From assembly GCA_002401155.1 (NCBI GenBank), contig NVSG01000002.1, forward strand, positions 1,023 through 65,022: a stretch of DNA of 64,000 bases. Reading direction: 5' to 3'. Positions 9,075 to 17,325 of the stretch are shown one piece after another. The notes under the pieces are model-generated. The model searched no databases, had not been told where the DNA came from, and saw only the letters and a program-made list of their open reading frames with translations. Each line of letters starts with the position of its first letter. Within the stretch, counting starts at the first letter, position 1. A program made the position numbers and the translations under genes. The DNA is from Hyphomicrobiales bacterium (GTDB lineage: Bacteria; Pseudomonadota; Alphaproteobacteria; Rhizobiales; Rhizobiaceae).

Positions 9075-10574
9075 CTAGGCCTGAAATTCGAGTGCACCGG
9101 CAAGTACCATGAGGTTGCCGACAATAATTAATTGCTGGGATGCGTTGAGACGGTTTTTACCGTCATCACCACGGACGAAATAACTTTCTTTCAAAGTCTT
9201 TTCGATTTTTTCAACCCATGTTTTTTTAGCATAGAGCGCACAACGGGCCGCCCATGAGCCGTGCATGCGGCGCGGGGTAACAACAGCGTTGCCAACCAGA
9301 CCATCGTCATCATCACCCCGATCCACAAAGGCTGCCTGATCTTCATCATCGAGCAGCTTTGATCTTGGGTATAAAAGACCAACATAGGCCGACCAGTCAT
9401 ATCGAATCCGGCTCAATGTTGCCGGCACCATAATATCCATCCAAGCCCGATCGGGAATGCCGAGATTGGAAGTCTTATAGGTTGTGATCAATCTGGAAAT
9501 GGTAAGCTTGTCATCTGGCAGACGGTCAAAGGTTGCAATGCCTTTGCGCAGCAATAAATCCTGCTCGGTCTCGGTGAACTGATCCACAGCTTCAGGAGCC
9601 TCAACCCCTTCAACCACCAAAGAGCGCAATTGACGCGCAGGATCATTGGTCAAATGGAAGGTTGCAAGACCACATACTGCAGCCGACAATACCCATGAGG
9701 ATGTGGGCGAATTCTTCAAGCCCATGGCAGAAATAAACGGCTCATTGGTTAGTTCGCCAAAGGTACCTAATTCGCCGTAGGTACCGCGCTTGGCAACAAA
9801 GCCGTGCGCGTCCAATTTGGCCAGTGCCGTAAAGCGCGCGCGCATTTCGGCGGCAAACTTGGCCATATTGGTTGAATCGTTCCAAGGCATCTGGAACTGC
9901 GTGTACCAGGAGGAGGACAAAGCATCGAATGCATCATCAACATCAGGGTTTCCGGCACCATCGGCCATATCAGCCACAGCGATGGTCAGGCCATCGGGAA
10001 TTGGCTGGTCTTTGGTGTAGACGCGAAGATCGATATCGTTACCAACTTCACCGCCATGTTTGCAGGTAACTGTTACCACCCCAAGGGCAGCGCCGGCAGT
10101 GACCACAAGTGAAGTCTCGGCCATGATCGCGGCGGCCAGATTAGTGGCCATATCGGCGACAACGTCCGTTGGTTCAACAGTGATGCGGACCTGTTGGCCA
10201 GCAACTTTGAAACGCAGAACCGTTGCAAGTGCCAGTGAGCCAACAAAGGTAAACGTACCGGTTGCTTTTACTGCACCGTCAGCATCACCCAACGCCACCA
10301 CATAAAGCGGCGTGGTCTTGTTGGTTTTTCGGAAAGCTCTTACTTGCTCGGCACCGATCGAGCCGACACCAAACAATGCGATTGCATCATCGGGATTGAC
10401 GATCTCTTGTTCAACCCCTTCAACCAGCGTGCCGGCTGCCAATTTCTGGCCGATAATGTTCGAGCGCACAGGATAGGGTAGCAGGCCTATATTGCGATAG
10501 TTCGGGCGAATCTCAGTGAATGTGCCTGGTTCTAGACGATCATAAGGGATTTGATCAAAAGTAATCTGGTCCAT
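9075..10574 (-). CDS. Tail sheath protein (gpL, gp39)
   Basis: A 499-residue contractile tail sheath protein. The N-terminus MDQITFDQIPYDRLEPGTF is typical of Mu gpL. The C-terminal part shows VARGDDDDG-like acidic loops, the RYDWSAYVGLLYPRSKLLDDED block and a final QLIIVGNLMVLAGALEFQA strand that in sheath proteins takes part in subunit meshwork. It follows the tube protein order of Mu. Adjacent gp38 overlaps its start by 1 nt. Confidence 0.92.
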   Translation of the reverse strand: MDQITFDQIPYDRLEPGTFTEIRPNYRNIGLLPYPVRSNIIGQKLAAGTLVEGVEQEIVNPDDAIALFGVGSIGAEQVRAFRKTNKTTPLYVVALGDADGAVKATGTFTFVGSLALATVLRFKVAGQQVRITVEPTDVVADMATNLAAAIMAETSLVVTAGAALGVVTVTCKHGGEVGNDIDLRVYTKDQPIPDGLTIAVADMADGAGNPDVDDAFDALSSSWYTQFQMPWNDSTNMAKFAAEMRARFTALAKLDAHGFVAKRGTYGELGTFGELTNEPFISAMGLKNSPTSSWVLSAAVCGLATFHLTNDPARQLRSLVVEGVEAPEAVDQFTETEQDLLLRKGIATFDRLPDDKLTISRLITTYKTSNLGIPDRAWMDIMVPATLSRIRYDWSAYVGLLYPRSKLLDDEDQAAFVDRGDDDDGLVGNAVVTPRRMHGSWAARCALYAKKTWVEKIEKTLKESYFVRGDDGKNRLNASQQLIIVGNLMVLAGALEFQA

Positions 10575-10816
10575 TATTTGTTACCTTTTCCATTGGCGGT
10601 TTCGATTTTCCGGGCGTCGGCTTCTGCTTTGCGCATGACAGCCTCGGCCTCCTTGTCGCGTAGATCGCCATCCGCAAGACGGCGGCGGTAATAACGGGAC
10701 TTCACCACAGGGTGGTCGATCTCCTTACCGTCCTTGCCAACTGGCCACGGCTGGCCATTTTCCAGCGATACCAAGCGGCCCTTGACCGGCGATAGTTTGG
10801 TTTTCTCCAACATCAT
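10574..10816 (-). CDS. Mu gp38-like small protein (DUF2635)
   Basis: An 80-residue protein of the DUF2635 family, always found next to the sheath gene in Mu-like phages. The diagnostic run VSLENGQPWPVGKDGKEID is present in positions 17-35, followed by HPVVKSRYYRRRLADGDL. The C-terminus is charged and helical. It overlaps both neighbours by 1 nt. Its role is not established; it may help in sheath or tail assembly. Confidence 0.87.
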   Translation of the reverse strand: MMLEKTKLSPVKGRLVSLENGQPWPVGKDGKEIDHPVVKSRYYRRRLADGDLRDKEAEAVMRKAEADARKIETANGKGNK

Positions 10817-11412
10817 TAGTCTCCTTGAGGAATATCAATTGTCTGATTAATTACAGGCTGGTCTTCGGGATCACCCGCGCTACCATTGAGCCAGGCAACG
10901 GTTAGCATTGAAAAATCATCAGGCTCAACCAACGCATAAGCGGCTGGCGAGGTCACAGTTGAAATATGGAAATTGACCATGGCAACAACCGTATCGTCAT
11001 CGGCCCAGCCTTCAGCATAAGTTGCTTCAGCAGAGGTGACGGTGCATGTGCCAATGTCTTTGAACACCGCGCCCTGCAGCATCACGATTGCAACATCACT
11101 CATACTGTCGAGGCCAATATCGCGGGCATCGCCCTTGAAGCGGACTTGCAGATTGCCAGATGCCTTGAACACCAGAAATAAACGCCAGCCCCAATTGGCC
11201 TTCAACTGCCGACCTGAATCGGGATCGGATTTCATATTCACCCATGACAGGCCAATAAACGGCGACAATCTGGCTATACGGCCAAATTCATTGATGGTCA
11301 TATTGGCTGGGATGCGCTCGATGGCGAAATCCTTTTCAGGAAATGCCATGCGCAACCGATCAACGATAACCGGCTCCATCGATTTGATAGGTGCGAGGTC
11401 GAAGTTTTCCAT
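10816..11412 (-). CDS. Mu gp37-like protein (DUF1834)
   Basis: A 198-residue protein of the gp37/DUF1834 family of Mu-type phages, located between gp36 and gp38 exactly as in Mu. The first 50 residues (VIVDRLRMAFPEKDFAIERIP) fit the family; a beta-rich middle follows. The C-terminal PVINQTIDIPQGD is typical. It probably acts at the head-tail connector or tail terminator position. That structural role is inferred from gene order. Confidence 0.85.
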   Translation of the reverse strand: MENFDLAPIKSMEPVIVDRLRMAFPEKDFAIERIPANMTINEFGRIARLSPFIGLSWVNMKSDPDSGRQLKANWGWRLFLVFKASGNLQVRFKGDARDIGLDSMSDVAIVMLQGAVFKDIGTCTVTSAEATYAEGWADDDTVVAMVNFHISTVTSPAAYALVEPDDFSMLTVAWLNGSAGDPEDQPVINQTIDIPQGD

Positions 11413-11844
11413 TCAAAGCGCCGCCAGATCACTGGCAGAGAATTTCTGCGGCCTATCGGAAGTCTTTGCTCCATGGCTGGCATTGGTCGTGCCGCTCAAT
11501 GATGGCGCATCAATATTGATTTTGTTGTCAGAAATCAGTTTGAACCAGGCAAGGCTGTCCTTGCGACCATCGGTCATTTCATCGCTGGGCGTAATATTAC
11601 CGCCCTGAGCCAGATCATATCGGGCCAAAATACATACATGTCTGACCAGATCGCGCGGTGGATTTGCCACCGGCAGGGCATAGCGTGCGCGCAAAAAACT
11701 GTCGGCAGCAACGCTTGCGTCGGTCAAGGCCGTTTCGATCTTCGCAACATTCCAGGTCTCGGCCGTGCGATCTTCTGGTTCGGACAAGCGGATCATGTCC
11801 GTTTCACCAAAGCGCTCGATCATCTGGGTAATAGTTGCGTACAT
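11413..11844 (-). CDS. Mu gp36-like protein (DUF1320), head-tail connector
   Basis: A 143-residue protein of the DUF1320/gp36 family. It begins MYATITQMIERFGETDMIRL and has ALTDASVAADSFLRARYALP then LVRHVCILARYDLA, the classical connector-like helical signature. The ATG at 11844 is preferred over further upstream starts because the upstream part (to 11967) encodes low-quality sequence and contains hairpins. The gene abuts gp37 with no gap. A role in joining head and tail is inferred from the family. Confidence 0.87.
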   Translation of the reverse strand: MYATITQMIERFGETDMIRLSEPEDRTAETWNVAKIETALTDASVAADSFLRARYALPVANPPRDLVRHVCILARYDLAQGGNITPSDEMTDGRKDSLAWFKLISDNKINIDAPSLSGTTNASHGAKTSDRPQKFSASDLAAL

Positions 11845-11939
11845 TTTCTCTCTCACGTCGTTTCGGGCTTGGCCCGGACTGCGAGGCGCGGCACATTGGT
11901 GCCGGTTCGCTTTTCGCTCACCCTGCGGTGAGATTTTAG

Positions 11940-11970
11940 AAAAAAGGTGAGGGTGTTCTCCCCCCACCTT
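11940..11970 (-). terminator. Rho-independent terminator after exported moron gene
   Basis: On the minus strand a stem of AAGGTGGGGG paired with CCCTCACCTT around a short loop runs straight into six T. It lies 31 nt downstream of the stop of the exported protein gene (12002). It would separate that gene from gp36, which is unusual inside an otherwise coupled late operon. Confidence 0.7.
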
Positions 11971-12001
11971 CAGGATATTCGGGGTAACTAGTTTCTATCG
12001 T

Positions 12002-12367
12002 TTAGGAATTTAGCCAGCCAACTTCAAAGCTGACATTGGAGCTTTTGAAATTGAGAATGTGCAGGCTTGGCGGGCTGGTCGTAAAATGAATCTGCTTAAC
12101 AAGCGGCTCGAAATCGAGCTCTACAACCTGCGAGTATGGATCGCCTTGCAGTGCGTAAAGTTCAAACACCTTGCTGCCATCTTCATCGGCAATATTCGGG
12201 GCAATGTCCTGCGTAAATTCGACCTGCTCGATATCAAGTGACATCAGCGCCGGCGGATCCACTTTGATCAGTTCAAATCCTGATAGCCCGACTTCCGCCA
12301 TAGCAGGTGCGCAGGTCGCAAGAAACAAACTGATCACAGTTACAAATGAGGTTTTTAAAAGTCTCAT
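12002..12367 (-). CDS. Exported protein of unknown function, moron candidate
   Basis: A 121-residue protein with a clear signal peptide: MRLLK, a hydrophobic core TSFVTVISLFLATCA and a probable cleavage after APAMA. The mature part is acidic with alternating hydrophobic residues, suggesting a small beta-rich periplasmic protein. No family was recognised. The ATG at 12367 is used because the signal peptide begins there. It is inserted between gp35 and gp36, a junction that is normally empty in Mu, and has its own terminator, both signs of a moron. It could alter the lysogen's envelope; this is inference. Confidence 0.7.
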   Translation of the reverse strand: MRLLKTSFVTVISLFLATCAPAMAEVGLSGFELIKVDPPALMSLDIEQVEFTQDIAPNIADEDGSKVFELYALQGDPYSQVVELDFEPLVKQIHFTTSPPSLHILNFKSSNVSFEVGWLNS

Positions 12368-12510
12368 AGTTTCACTTTCGTTAGTAAGACGGTTAGCGCG
12401 ATCCGCCTCGTTATTCTGTACAGCCACTGCGCAACTGTGGCCCGTCTGTTGAATTGAGGTGGACGGCGACGAGCCATAGGGAAACTCGCCGCCGCCCTTC
12501 GGGGGGGTAT

Positions 12511-13068
12511 TTATTTCGGCGTTGCCACTTTGATTTCATCCGGCGTTGGTTTGAAGCCGATCGCCTTTTGCAAGGCCGGGATTTTTGGAATGCCTTCTTT
12601 GGTGAAATCATCTTCCTTGAACTTGTGCACAGCGGCGGCGATGGCATCGGCTCGCAGTGTGCTACCCCAATCACCGGGCGTCGCATCTGGATCTAAGCGT
12701 TTTTCGGATGCTACAATTTCTTCAGGCATCGGAACAAAACCAAGCGCATCAACCACAGTTCCGATAAGTGGCTGGCCTTCAGTGCCGTAATCTGCCGCCA
12801 CAAGATTGAAGATAACCTCGTCGATCGCATCCAACCGACGCTGATCATCGGCATCAAGTGAACCGATTTCAACTTCGATCGGGACTACGGCATCGTCCGG
12901 CTCGATTTTCACATCACCGCCAGTCAGAACTTCGAACTGGCGATCATTGTCAAAGATAGTAAGCTGCTCATCGGTCCAGCGATCTGCTGGCCAGACCTTC
13001 GAGGCTTCATGTGCAATGCCAAGCCGACGAAATCCGGGGCGGTGGCATATTAAGCGAATATTAGACAT
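12511..13068 (-). CDS. Mu gp35-like protein (HI1506/FluMu family)
   Basis: A 185-residue protein directly after the major head gene. The N-terminal 50 residues (RLICHRPGFRRLGIAHEASK) with the KVWPADRWTDEQL motif are the Mu-like FluMu N-terminal domain found in gp35 homologues. The middle is very acidic. Two short repeats of the form ALGFVPMPEEI and AIGFKPTPDEI lie at about residues 107 and 169. It is probably a capsid-associated or connector protein. Confidence 0.82.
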   Translation of the reverse strand: MSNIRLICHRPGFRRLGIAHEASKVWPADRWTDEQLTIFDNDRQFEVLTGGDVKIEPDDAVVPIEVEIGSLDADDQRRLDAIDEVIFNLVAADYGTEGQPLIGTVVDALGFVPMPEEIVASEKRLDPDATPGDWGSTLRADAIAAAVHKFKEDDFTKEGIPKIPALQKAIGFKPTPDEIKVATPK

Positions 13069-13079
13069 GCAATTTCTCC

Positions 13080-13973
13080 TTAACCGAGCTGCGGAATGAC
13101 GGACAAACTCGCGGAGTTCACCCAGATATTGCTGTTGCCGCCATCAATCAAAGCAGCCTCGACCACTTTTTTGCCCTCTTCTTCAAGGACGTTTGGCACC
13201 AGCAATTTCTTTGTTTTGATGTCGCTGACTTCACCTGATCGCTTGCGAATGGAATGCATCGCCGCTCTCGCAGCCTTGTAGCTCTCGATGGTCAGCGCTT
13301 CTTTGGATTTGTAAATCAACTGCCATGAGCCATATCCAGCAGCGCAACGGCCATCGATACCCCATTCAAACTGACCTCGTGACCAGACACCTTCATCTTT
13401 TGGGTCATCACGTGCGGTAAGTGTAAATTTCTCCCGATCCTGAAAAATCAAAGGCATAAAGACCTGACTGTCATCCACCAGATACCAGGCCGGATTCGCG
13501 CCGGGTGCATAGTTTGAAACCGACGCTTCTTGGCCTTCCTCATTCCAGCCCGGGTGGTCGGTATCAAAGAAGTTTTGACCATCAGGGCCAATATTGTTTT
13601 CGCCATTATTCATCAGCGGGAAAACCAATGAGTCAGGAAAAGCCGCGGTTTTTCGCCCAAAGCTTGCGGCAATTGGGGTAAATAGACCGATCTGATCATC
13701 TCGAATGCGCGAACGTTTGATGCCGATTGTCAGTTCAAATTCTTCATTCTCAATGACGGTACTGTTTGCGCCAACGCCATGCACCACACGGTCACCATCC
13801 CACCTACGGATGCCGGGTAATTCGTCCAGGCGCGGATAAGCATTCATCGCTGTCGTCGACGGCACGGTCATTGCCACCTGTTGATAGGCAGTTTCAACAT
13901 TGGCAACTTCGACATTAAACGCCGTTGAAAGACCGGTAAAAATCGCTTCAAGGGTATCTTGATTGATATCCAT
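13080..13973 (-). CDS. Major head protein (gpT, Mu-type)
   Basis: A 297-residue Mu-type major capsid protein (gpT family, HK97 fold). Typical segments are the N-terminal LEAIFTGLSTAFNVEV, MNAYPRLDELPGIRRWDGDR, and FPLMNNGENNIGPDGQNFFDTDHP around residues 118-140. The length agrees with the family (about 300). It sits between the decoration-like gene and gp35. The N-terminus starts directly with the domain, so no long cleaved delta domain is visible; a separate scaffold is expected from the protease gene. Confidence 0.92.
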   Translation of the reverse strand: MDINQDTLEAIFTGLSTAFNVEVANVETAYQQVAMTVPSTTAMNAYPRLDELPGIRRWDGDRVVHGVGANSTVIENEEFELTIGIKRSRIRDDQIGLFTPIAASFGRKTAAFPDSLVFPLMNNGENNIGPDGQNFFDTDHPGWNEEGQEASVSNYAPGANPAWYLVDDSQVFMPLIFQDREKFTLTARDDPKDEGVWSRGQFEWGIDGRCAAGYGSWQLIYKSKEALTIESYKAARAAMHSIRKRSGEVSDIKTKKLLVPNVLEEEGKKVVEAALIDGGNSNIWVNSASLSVIPQLG

Positions 13974-14000
13974 TTTAAAAAATTCCTTTACCCTTGGGTG

Positions 14001-14390
14001 TTAAATACGGATCCATGTGCCATCGGCGTCAATCGCCTCAAGCACTCCGAGTTGAAGTTCACCGCCAGCATTGGTTAGCTGCAGCGTGTTATCGTCCAGC
14101 GCATAAACCGGACTGCCGATATCCGACTGATCGGCTCCGACAACAGGATATCGACGCACACCGCGCAGGCATTGCACGGTCTTGTCGCCAGTAGCGCCAT
14201 TGGTGTTATCGGCGTGATCTTCAGCTAGACCCATCAGACAAACCTCGTCTGCATGACCTGCCGGAACCGACTGCCCATTGGCATTGATCGCCACAATCGA
14301 GCGACCATAATGTTTGATGCCGGTATAAACCGGATAGCCATAGCGATCACCGCTACGGCTGGGGGATTCGATATCGTTGACGGCGACCAT
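14001..14390 (-). CDS. Small head protein, probable decoration protein
   Basis: A 129-residue protein between protease/scaffold and major head genes, the usual place of a head decoration protein. It is beta-rich with many Gly and Asp (RSGDRYGYPVYTG, AINANGQSVPAGHADEVCL). The end LGVLEAIDADGTWIRI is reminiscent of DUF2190-like capsid stabilising proteins. The start overlaps the protease stop by 1 nt. Function is inferred from position and composition, not from a firm family match. Confidence 0.6.
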   Translation of the reverse strand: MVAVNDIESPSRSGDRYGYPVYTGIKHYGRSIVAINANGQSVPAGHADEVCLMGLAEDHADNTNGATGDKTVQCLRGVRRYPVVGADQSDIGSPVYALDDNTLQLTNAGGELQLGVLEAIDADGTWIRI

Positions 14391-14959
14391 TAGTGTGCAC
14401 TCCTGATTGCTTTGGAGGTTTCAGCGAAAGCTTTTGGATCGAGCCCCATCTGAGCGCAGACCTGATCATCGACTGCACTAATCGTGCTGGTGTCGTCGAT
14501 CTTGCGTTCTGTGAGACCGCCAGAATTGAGTGAGATCATTGCGCCGATTTCTGTTTCCACATCAGCCGGGTTTTTCATGTGGCGCGAAATCATGTGATCG
14601 CGCAAAGACGGAACAAGCTTGCAATCTGCAATTGCTGCATCGACAAAATGCACCGCCTTGTCTTTGGCTGCACTGTCGGAAATAGTGGTAAGCCGACTGT
14701 TCATCAGCTTGATCTGATCCTGCAGGCCTTTGACAAGGGATGAGTCTTCACCGCCTGCTGGCGTTATGCTGCGGGAATTGATGGCAGCGACCATGTCTTC
14801 GGAGCTGGCGCCCTCGTTAATCTCAAGCGCTTCAACAATTGCACCCAGACTTTCATCATGCTCGGCTGCGCGCGCGTTAAGCGCCTTAACGGCAGTAGCT
14901 ACAGCAGCGTCATCTGCACCGGCTTCAAGGCCGAGCAATTTTAACAGTTCTTCATCCAT
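14390..14959 (-). CDS. Possible nested scaffold protein (Z-like) inside protease gene
   Basis: This is the same frame as the protease, starting at an internal ATG exactly where the protease domain gives way to a coiled, acidic, scaffold-like region. Mu and several other phages make the scaffold from such an internal start. The upstream sequence has only a weak purine-rich stretch, so translation from here is not proven. Confidence 0.45.
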   Translation of the reverse strand: MDEELLKLLGLEAGADDAAVATAVKALNARAAEHDESLGAIVEALEINEGASSEDMVAAINSRSITPAGGEDSSLVKGLQDQIKLMNSRLTTISDSAAKDKAVHFVDAAIADCKLVPSLRDHMISRHMKNPADVETEIGAMISLNSGGLTERKIDDTSTISAVDDQVCAQMGLDPKAFAETSKAIRSAH

Positions 14960-15415
14960 AGGATCGTTCTTTCTGTGAAGTGATTTTAGGGAAGTGAGAT
15001 TGGGTGAGTTGACCAGCGCAACGCTCGTGATCCGGCTAACCCGGTACGGTCTTTTTCTGGTGTGCATAAATACAGGGGAAACAAACCCGTAAGAACGACT
15101 CTTAACCAGTCTTTCACCGTCCTCCGTCCATTCAACGCGTCCCCAAACTCCATCATCACGGGCCTGCATTTCAACAATCCAGCCACGAGCAGGCGAAGGC
15201 TCGCCTTTGACCGCCAGCAATTCAGTTGAATGATTTTCGTCAATGGCCATTTTGTTATGGCTGGATGCTTCAACGACCGCCTGAAGATCAGCAGTAAATG
15301 GGCCGCGTCCATCGTCGCCGGTAAATTCCCCGGCAGGGATTAGCTGAATCCATTCAGGAGCTTCACCCTCAGTGGCTGGCAGTTGTTGAACGAAATGGCA
15401 GAGGAGTTTTTCCAT
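14390..15415 (-). CDS. Prohead protease with C-terminal scaffold (Mu gpI/Z-like)
   Basis: A 341-residue Mu gpI-type protein. The N-terminal half (residues 1-145) is the protease domain, with PAGEFTGDDGRGPF and AIDENHSTEL; the histidine in the latter is the probable catalytic residue. After residue 150 the protein becomes helical, alanine- and glutamate-rich, as in scaffolds. A methionine at residue 153 (14959; MDEELLKLLGLE) could start a nested scaffold of 189 residues, as the Z protein does in Mu. It would cleave the scaffold during head maturation. Confidence 0.87.
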   Translation of the reverse strand: MEKLLCHFVQQLPATEGEAPEWIQLIPAGEFTGDDGRGPFTADLQAVVEASSHNKMAIDENHSTELLAVKGEPSPARGWIVEMQARDDGVWGRVEWTEDGERLVKSRSYGFVSPVFMHTRKRPYRVSRITSVALVNSPNLTSLKSLHRKNDPMDEELLKLLGLEAGADDAAVATAVKALNARAAEHDESLGAIVEALEINEGASSEDMVAAINSRSITPAGGEDSSLVKGLQDQIKLMNSRLTTISDSAAKDKAVHFVDAAIADCKLVPSLRDHMISRHMKNPADVETEIGAMISLNSGGLTERKIDDTSTISAVDDQVCAQMGLDPKAFAETSKAIRSAH

Positions 15416-15440
15416 GCATCGGGTTTAGACCCGTCTGCAA

Positions 15441-15478
15441 CTTTACTTCATGCCTGCCGTGGCAGGCATGAAGTAAAG
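15441..15478. repeat. Perfect 18-bp palindrome, copy 2 of TGCCTGCC repeat
   Basis: The arms at 15441-15458 and 15461-15478 are perfectly complementary over 18 bp around a 2-nt GT centre; each arm contains TTCATGCCTGCC. It lies between the gpG and protease genes. On both strands it could form an unusually stable cruciform or RNA hairpin. It is the longest member of a three-copy family in the prophage. Confidence 0.88.
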
Positions 15479-15500
15479 GAGGGATTAGGCAGCGCTTTAA

Positions 15501-16010
15501 TCAGCGTTTAAAGACCCGTTTCAAAAAACCGAACACGATTTCTGCAATCATCGTGCGATCATCCGATGAAACCCCGAGGAACGGCCGGGCTGGAATAGTC
15601 ACGGACTTGGCGCCAACAGTGCGGCCACCAATTTTGAAAATCAAGTGCGTGCCGTTTTTCGGAGTAATAACGGCACCGTGTTGATGGGGCCCAGCATAAA
15701 TCACATTGGTGCCGATCTCAACTTCGTCGCGTCCAGGTCGCGATGATATGGAATCGCGCAACCGGCCGCTCTCGGTTAGGATACGGGAATTTCTTTTGCC
15801 CGCAGCGTATTCAGGATTGAGCGCTTGCCATGAATTGCCGCTTGGCTCGGTCTGGGAAACAAAGCGTTGATGGGTCGAACCCACAATTCCAGTACCGATC
15901 GCGGCCATAATCGGCGTGGTATTCCGCATGGCGCCGGACAGCTTTTTGAAGGCACGGCGAACCGGTTTGTCTAATACTTCGGTTGTTACTATGATCGCGG
16001 CGCCTGACAT
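15501..16010 (-). CDS. Virion morphogenesis protein gpG (Mu gp31-like)
   Basis: A 169-residue protein of the phage virion morphogenesis family (Mu gpG, P2 gpS). Characteristic are the FVSQTEPSGNSWQALNPEYA stretch around residues 50-69, ILTESGRLRDSI, and the final basic IPARPFLGVSSDDRTMI block. In Mu the protein acts in head-tail joining or tail completion. It lies between MuF and the protease, as in Mu. A 100-nt gap to MuF has no recognisable feature. Confidence 0.87.
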   Translation of the reverse strand: MSGAAIIVTTEVLDKPVRRAFKKLSGAMRNTTPIMAAIGTGIVGSTHQRFVSQTEPSGNSWQALNPEYAAGKRNSRILTESGRLRDSISSRPGRDEVEIGTNVIYAGPHQHGAVITPKNGTHLIFKIGGRTVGAKSVTIPARPFLGVSSDDRTMIAEIVFGFLKRVFKR

Positions 16011-16110
16011 TATTGACGCTTTAACGGAAAAGCACTATATAAACAACAGGCGCGTCGAGCCATTTTCGGAAGCCTTTGTCTGGGATTTGCTCCGGCCCAG
16101 CGGCGCGCCT

Positions 16111-17190
16111 CTAATTTCCAAGTCTTTTTAATTCTGCAATTTGCCTGATCTGGCGCGGGCTTGCTTTGCGCAAAGTCACCATCAGGAATTCGTTGAAACG
16201 GGTTACCTTAAAGCCTGCAATGAATGGCTTGCCGCGGATCTCCACCTTGGCAGAAATCCTGTCCCTGCTTCTGATGACTACATCATCGAGCGCCGGGCGC
16301 ACCTGATTGATATAATCATCAATCGTCACATCATGCTTTCCCGCATGATCGCGGATGGTCTGCACCGAAAGCCGAACCGAAGATTTTTTAGGCAATTCCA
16401 ATCGTGCTGCCAGACTTGCCGGCACATTGGCGATCGGTACGGTGGCCGCCACTGGCAATTCACCATCAAGCGCCCTTAGCGCAAAAGCTGCTACCTGTTT
16501 GACTGTTGCGATCTTCTGGCCCGGCCGACCACCGGTTAACCAGCGTTGACCGGGGTTCCATTCAAAGCCCGGATCGACGCCAAGCGGCACATCGGTGCCA
16601 AGCTGCTCGAGATTGGGCGGCGTATCCGGTCCGGTTTTGCCTTGTCGTTCAAGGCCCGCATCTGAAACCGGCGTGACGAAACAACCACAACCCCAGCCAT
16701 TGGGCGGATAATTGGTTTGCCAGAATGGCGCATCTGCCCGATAGACATCGCCATCCCAGCTTAAATGATTGATCCGCGGGTGATTGGATCCCGAATGATT
16801 ATATTGCCAATATGGAAACGACAGCAGAGTTTCAGGTTTTGTCAGCTCGTGATATCGACCGGCAGCATGGGCCGATCTAAGATTGGTTTCGAAAATAATC
16901 CGCGTGCGCCAATTACGATCGCCGGTATATTCCCAGCCGTGTTTCTTAACGATGTTGTCAAAACCTGCGCGAAATTCTTCCAGCGTGGTGCCGTCTTCCA
17001 GTGCTTTTTTGATCTCGCTACGGAAGTCTTCGACCAGCGCCTCGGTCGCTGCACCGGCCACCATGAATGAATGGGAATGGGCCGCGCCATAAACTTGACG
17101 CCAGTGTTTTGTCGGCACATTGATTTTTTCCTGAAGAAACCGGATTGCAGCTTCAGGCGGCAGTTCGAGCGCGTCTTGTTCAATGCCCAT
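16111..17190 (-). CDS. Minor head protein gpF (MuF) with C-terminal extension
   Basis: A 359-residue MuF protein. The MuF domain (about residues 60-170) shows FRAGFDNIVKKHGW, RTRIIFETNLRSAHAAGRY and the conserved PPNGWGCGCFVTPVS motif with paired cysteines. After about residue 250 a separate module begins, with VIRSRDRISAKVEIRGKPF and EFLMVTLRKASPRQIRQ. Its pattern resembles the small nuclease-type toxin modules (phage Barnase-EndoU-Colicin-RelE class) often fused to MuF. MuF is carried in the head and may be injected. The toxin reading is a hypothesis. Confidence 0.85.
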   Translation of the reverse strand: MGIEQDALELPPEAAIRFLQEKINVPTKHWRQVYGAAHSHSFMVAGAATEALVEDFRSEIKKALEDGTTLEEFRAGFDNIVKKHGWEYTGDRNWRTRIIFETNLRSAHAAGRYHELTKPETLLSFPYWQYNHSGSNHPRINHLSWDGDVYRADAPFWQTNYPPNGWGCGCFVTPVSDAGLERQGKTGPDTPPNLEQLGTDVPLGVDPGFEWNPGQRWLTGGRPGQKIATVKQVAAFALRALDGELPVAATVPIANVPASLAARLELPKKSSVRLSVQTIRDHAGKHDVTIDDYINQVRPALDDVVIRSRDRISAKVEIRGKPFIAGFKVTRFNEFLMVTLRKASPRQIRQIAELKRLGN

Positions 17191-17205
17191 GGGATAACGC
17201 TTCCA

Positions 17206-17325
17206 TTAAAGGGGTTTTAAACGTGAAAATTGCCGATTCGCTGCTCGGCGAGTACGAAACCCGCGCAAAAAAAATGAATCGCACGTGTGGCGAGTTATGG
17301 GCTTTCTGGCTTTTTGATACTTCAT
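17206..17325 (-). CDS. Possible small basic protein between portal and MuF
   Basis: An ATG at 17325 overlaps the portal stop by 1 nt (TGATG) and opens a 39-codon frame ending in TAA just before the MuF start region. The predicted peptide is very basic, with many Arg and Lys, and has no recognised family. The coupled start is the only support; it may equally be an untranslated gap. Confidence 0.3.
   Translation of the reverse strand: MKYQKARKPITRHTCDSFFLRGFRTRRAANRQFSRLKPL

Noticed and set aside
11845-11967. Longer N-terminus of the gp36-like protein
   Set aside because: The added part crosses hairpins, has no family similarity, and the ATG at 11844 gives the usual gp36 start.
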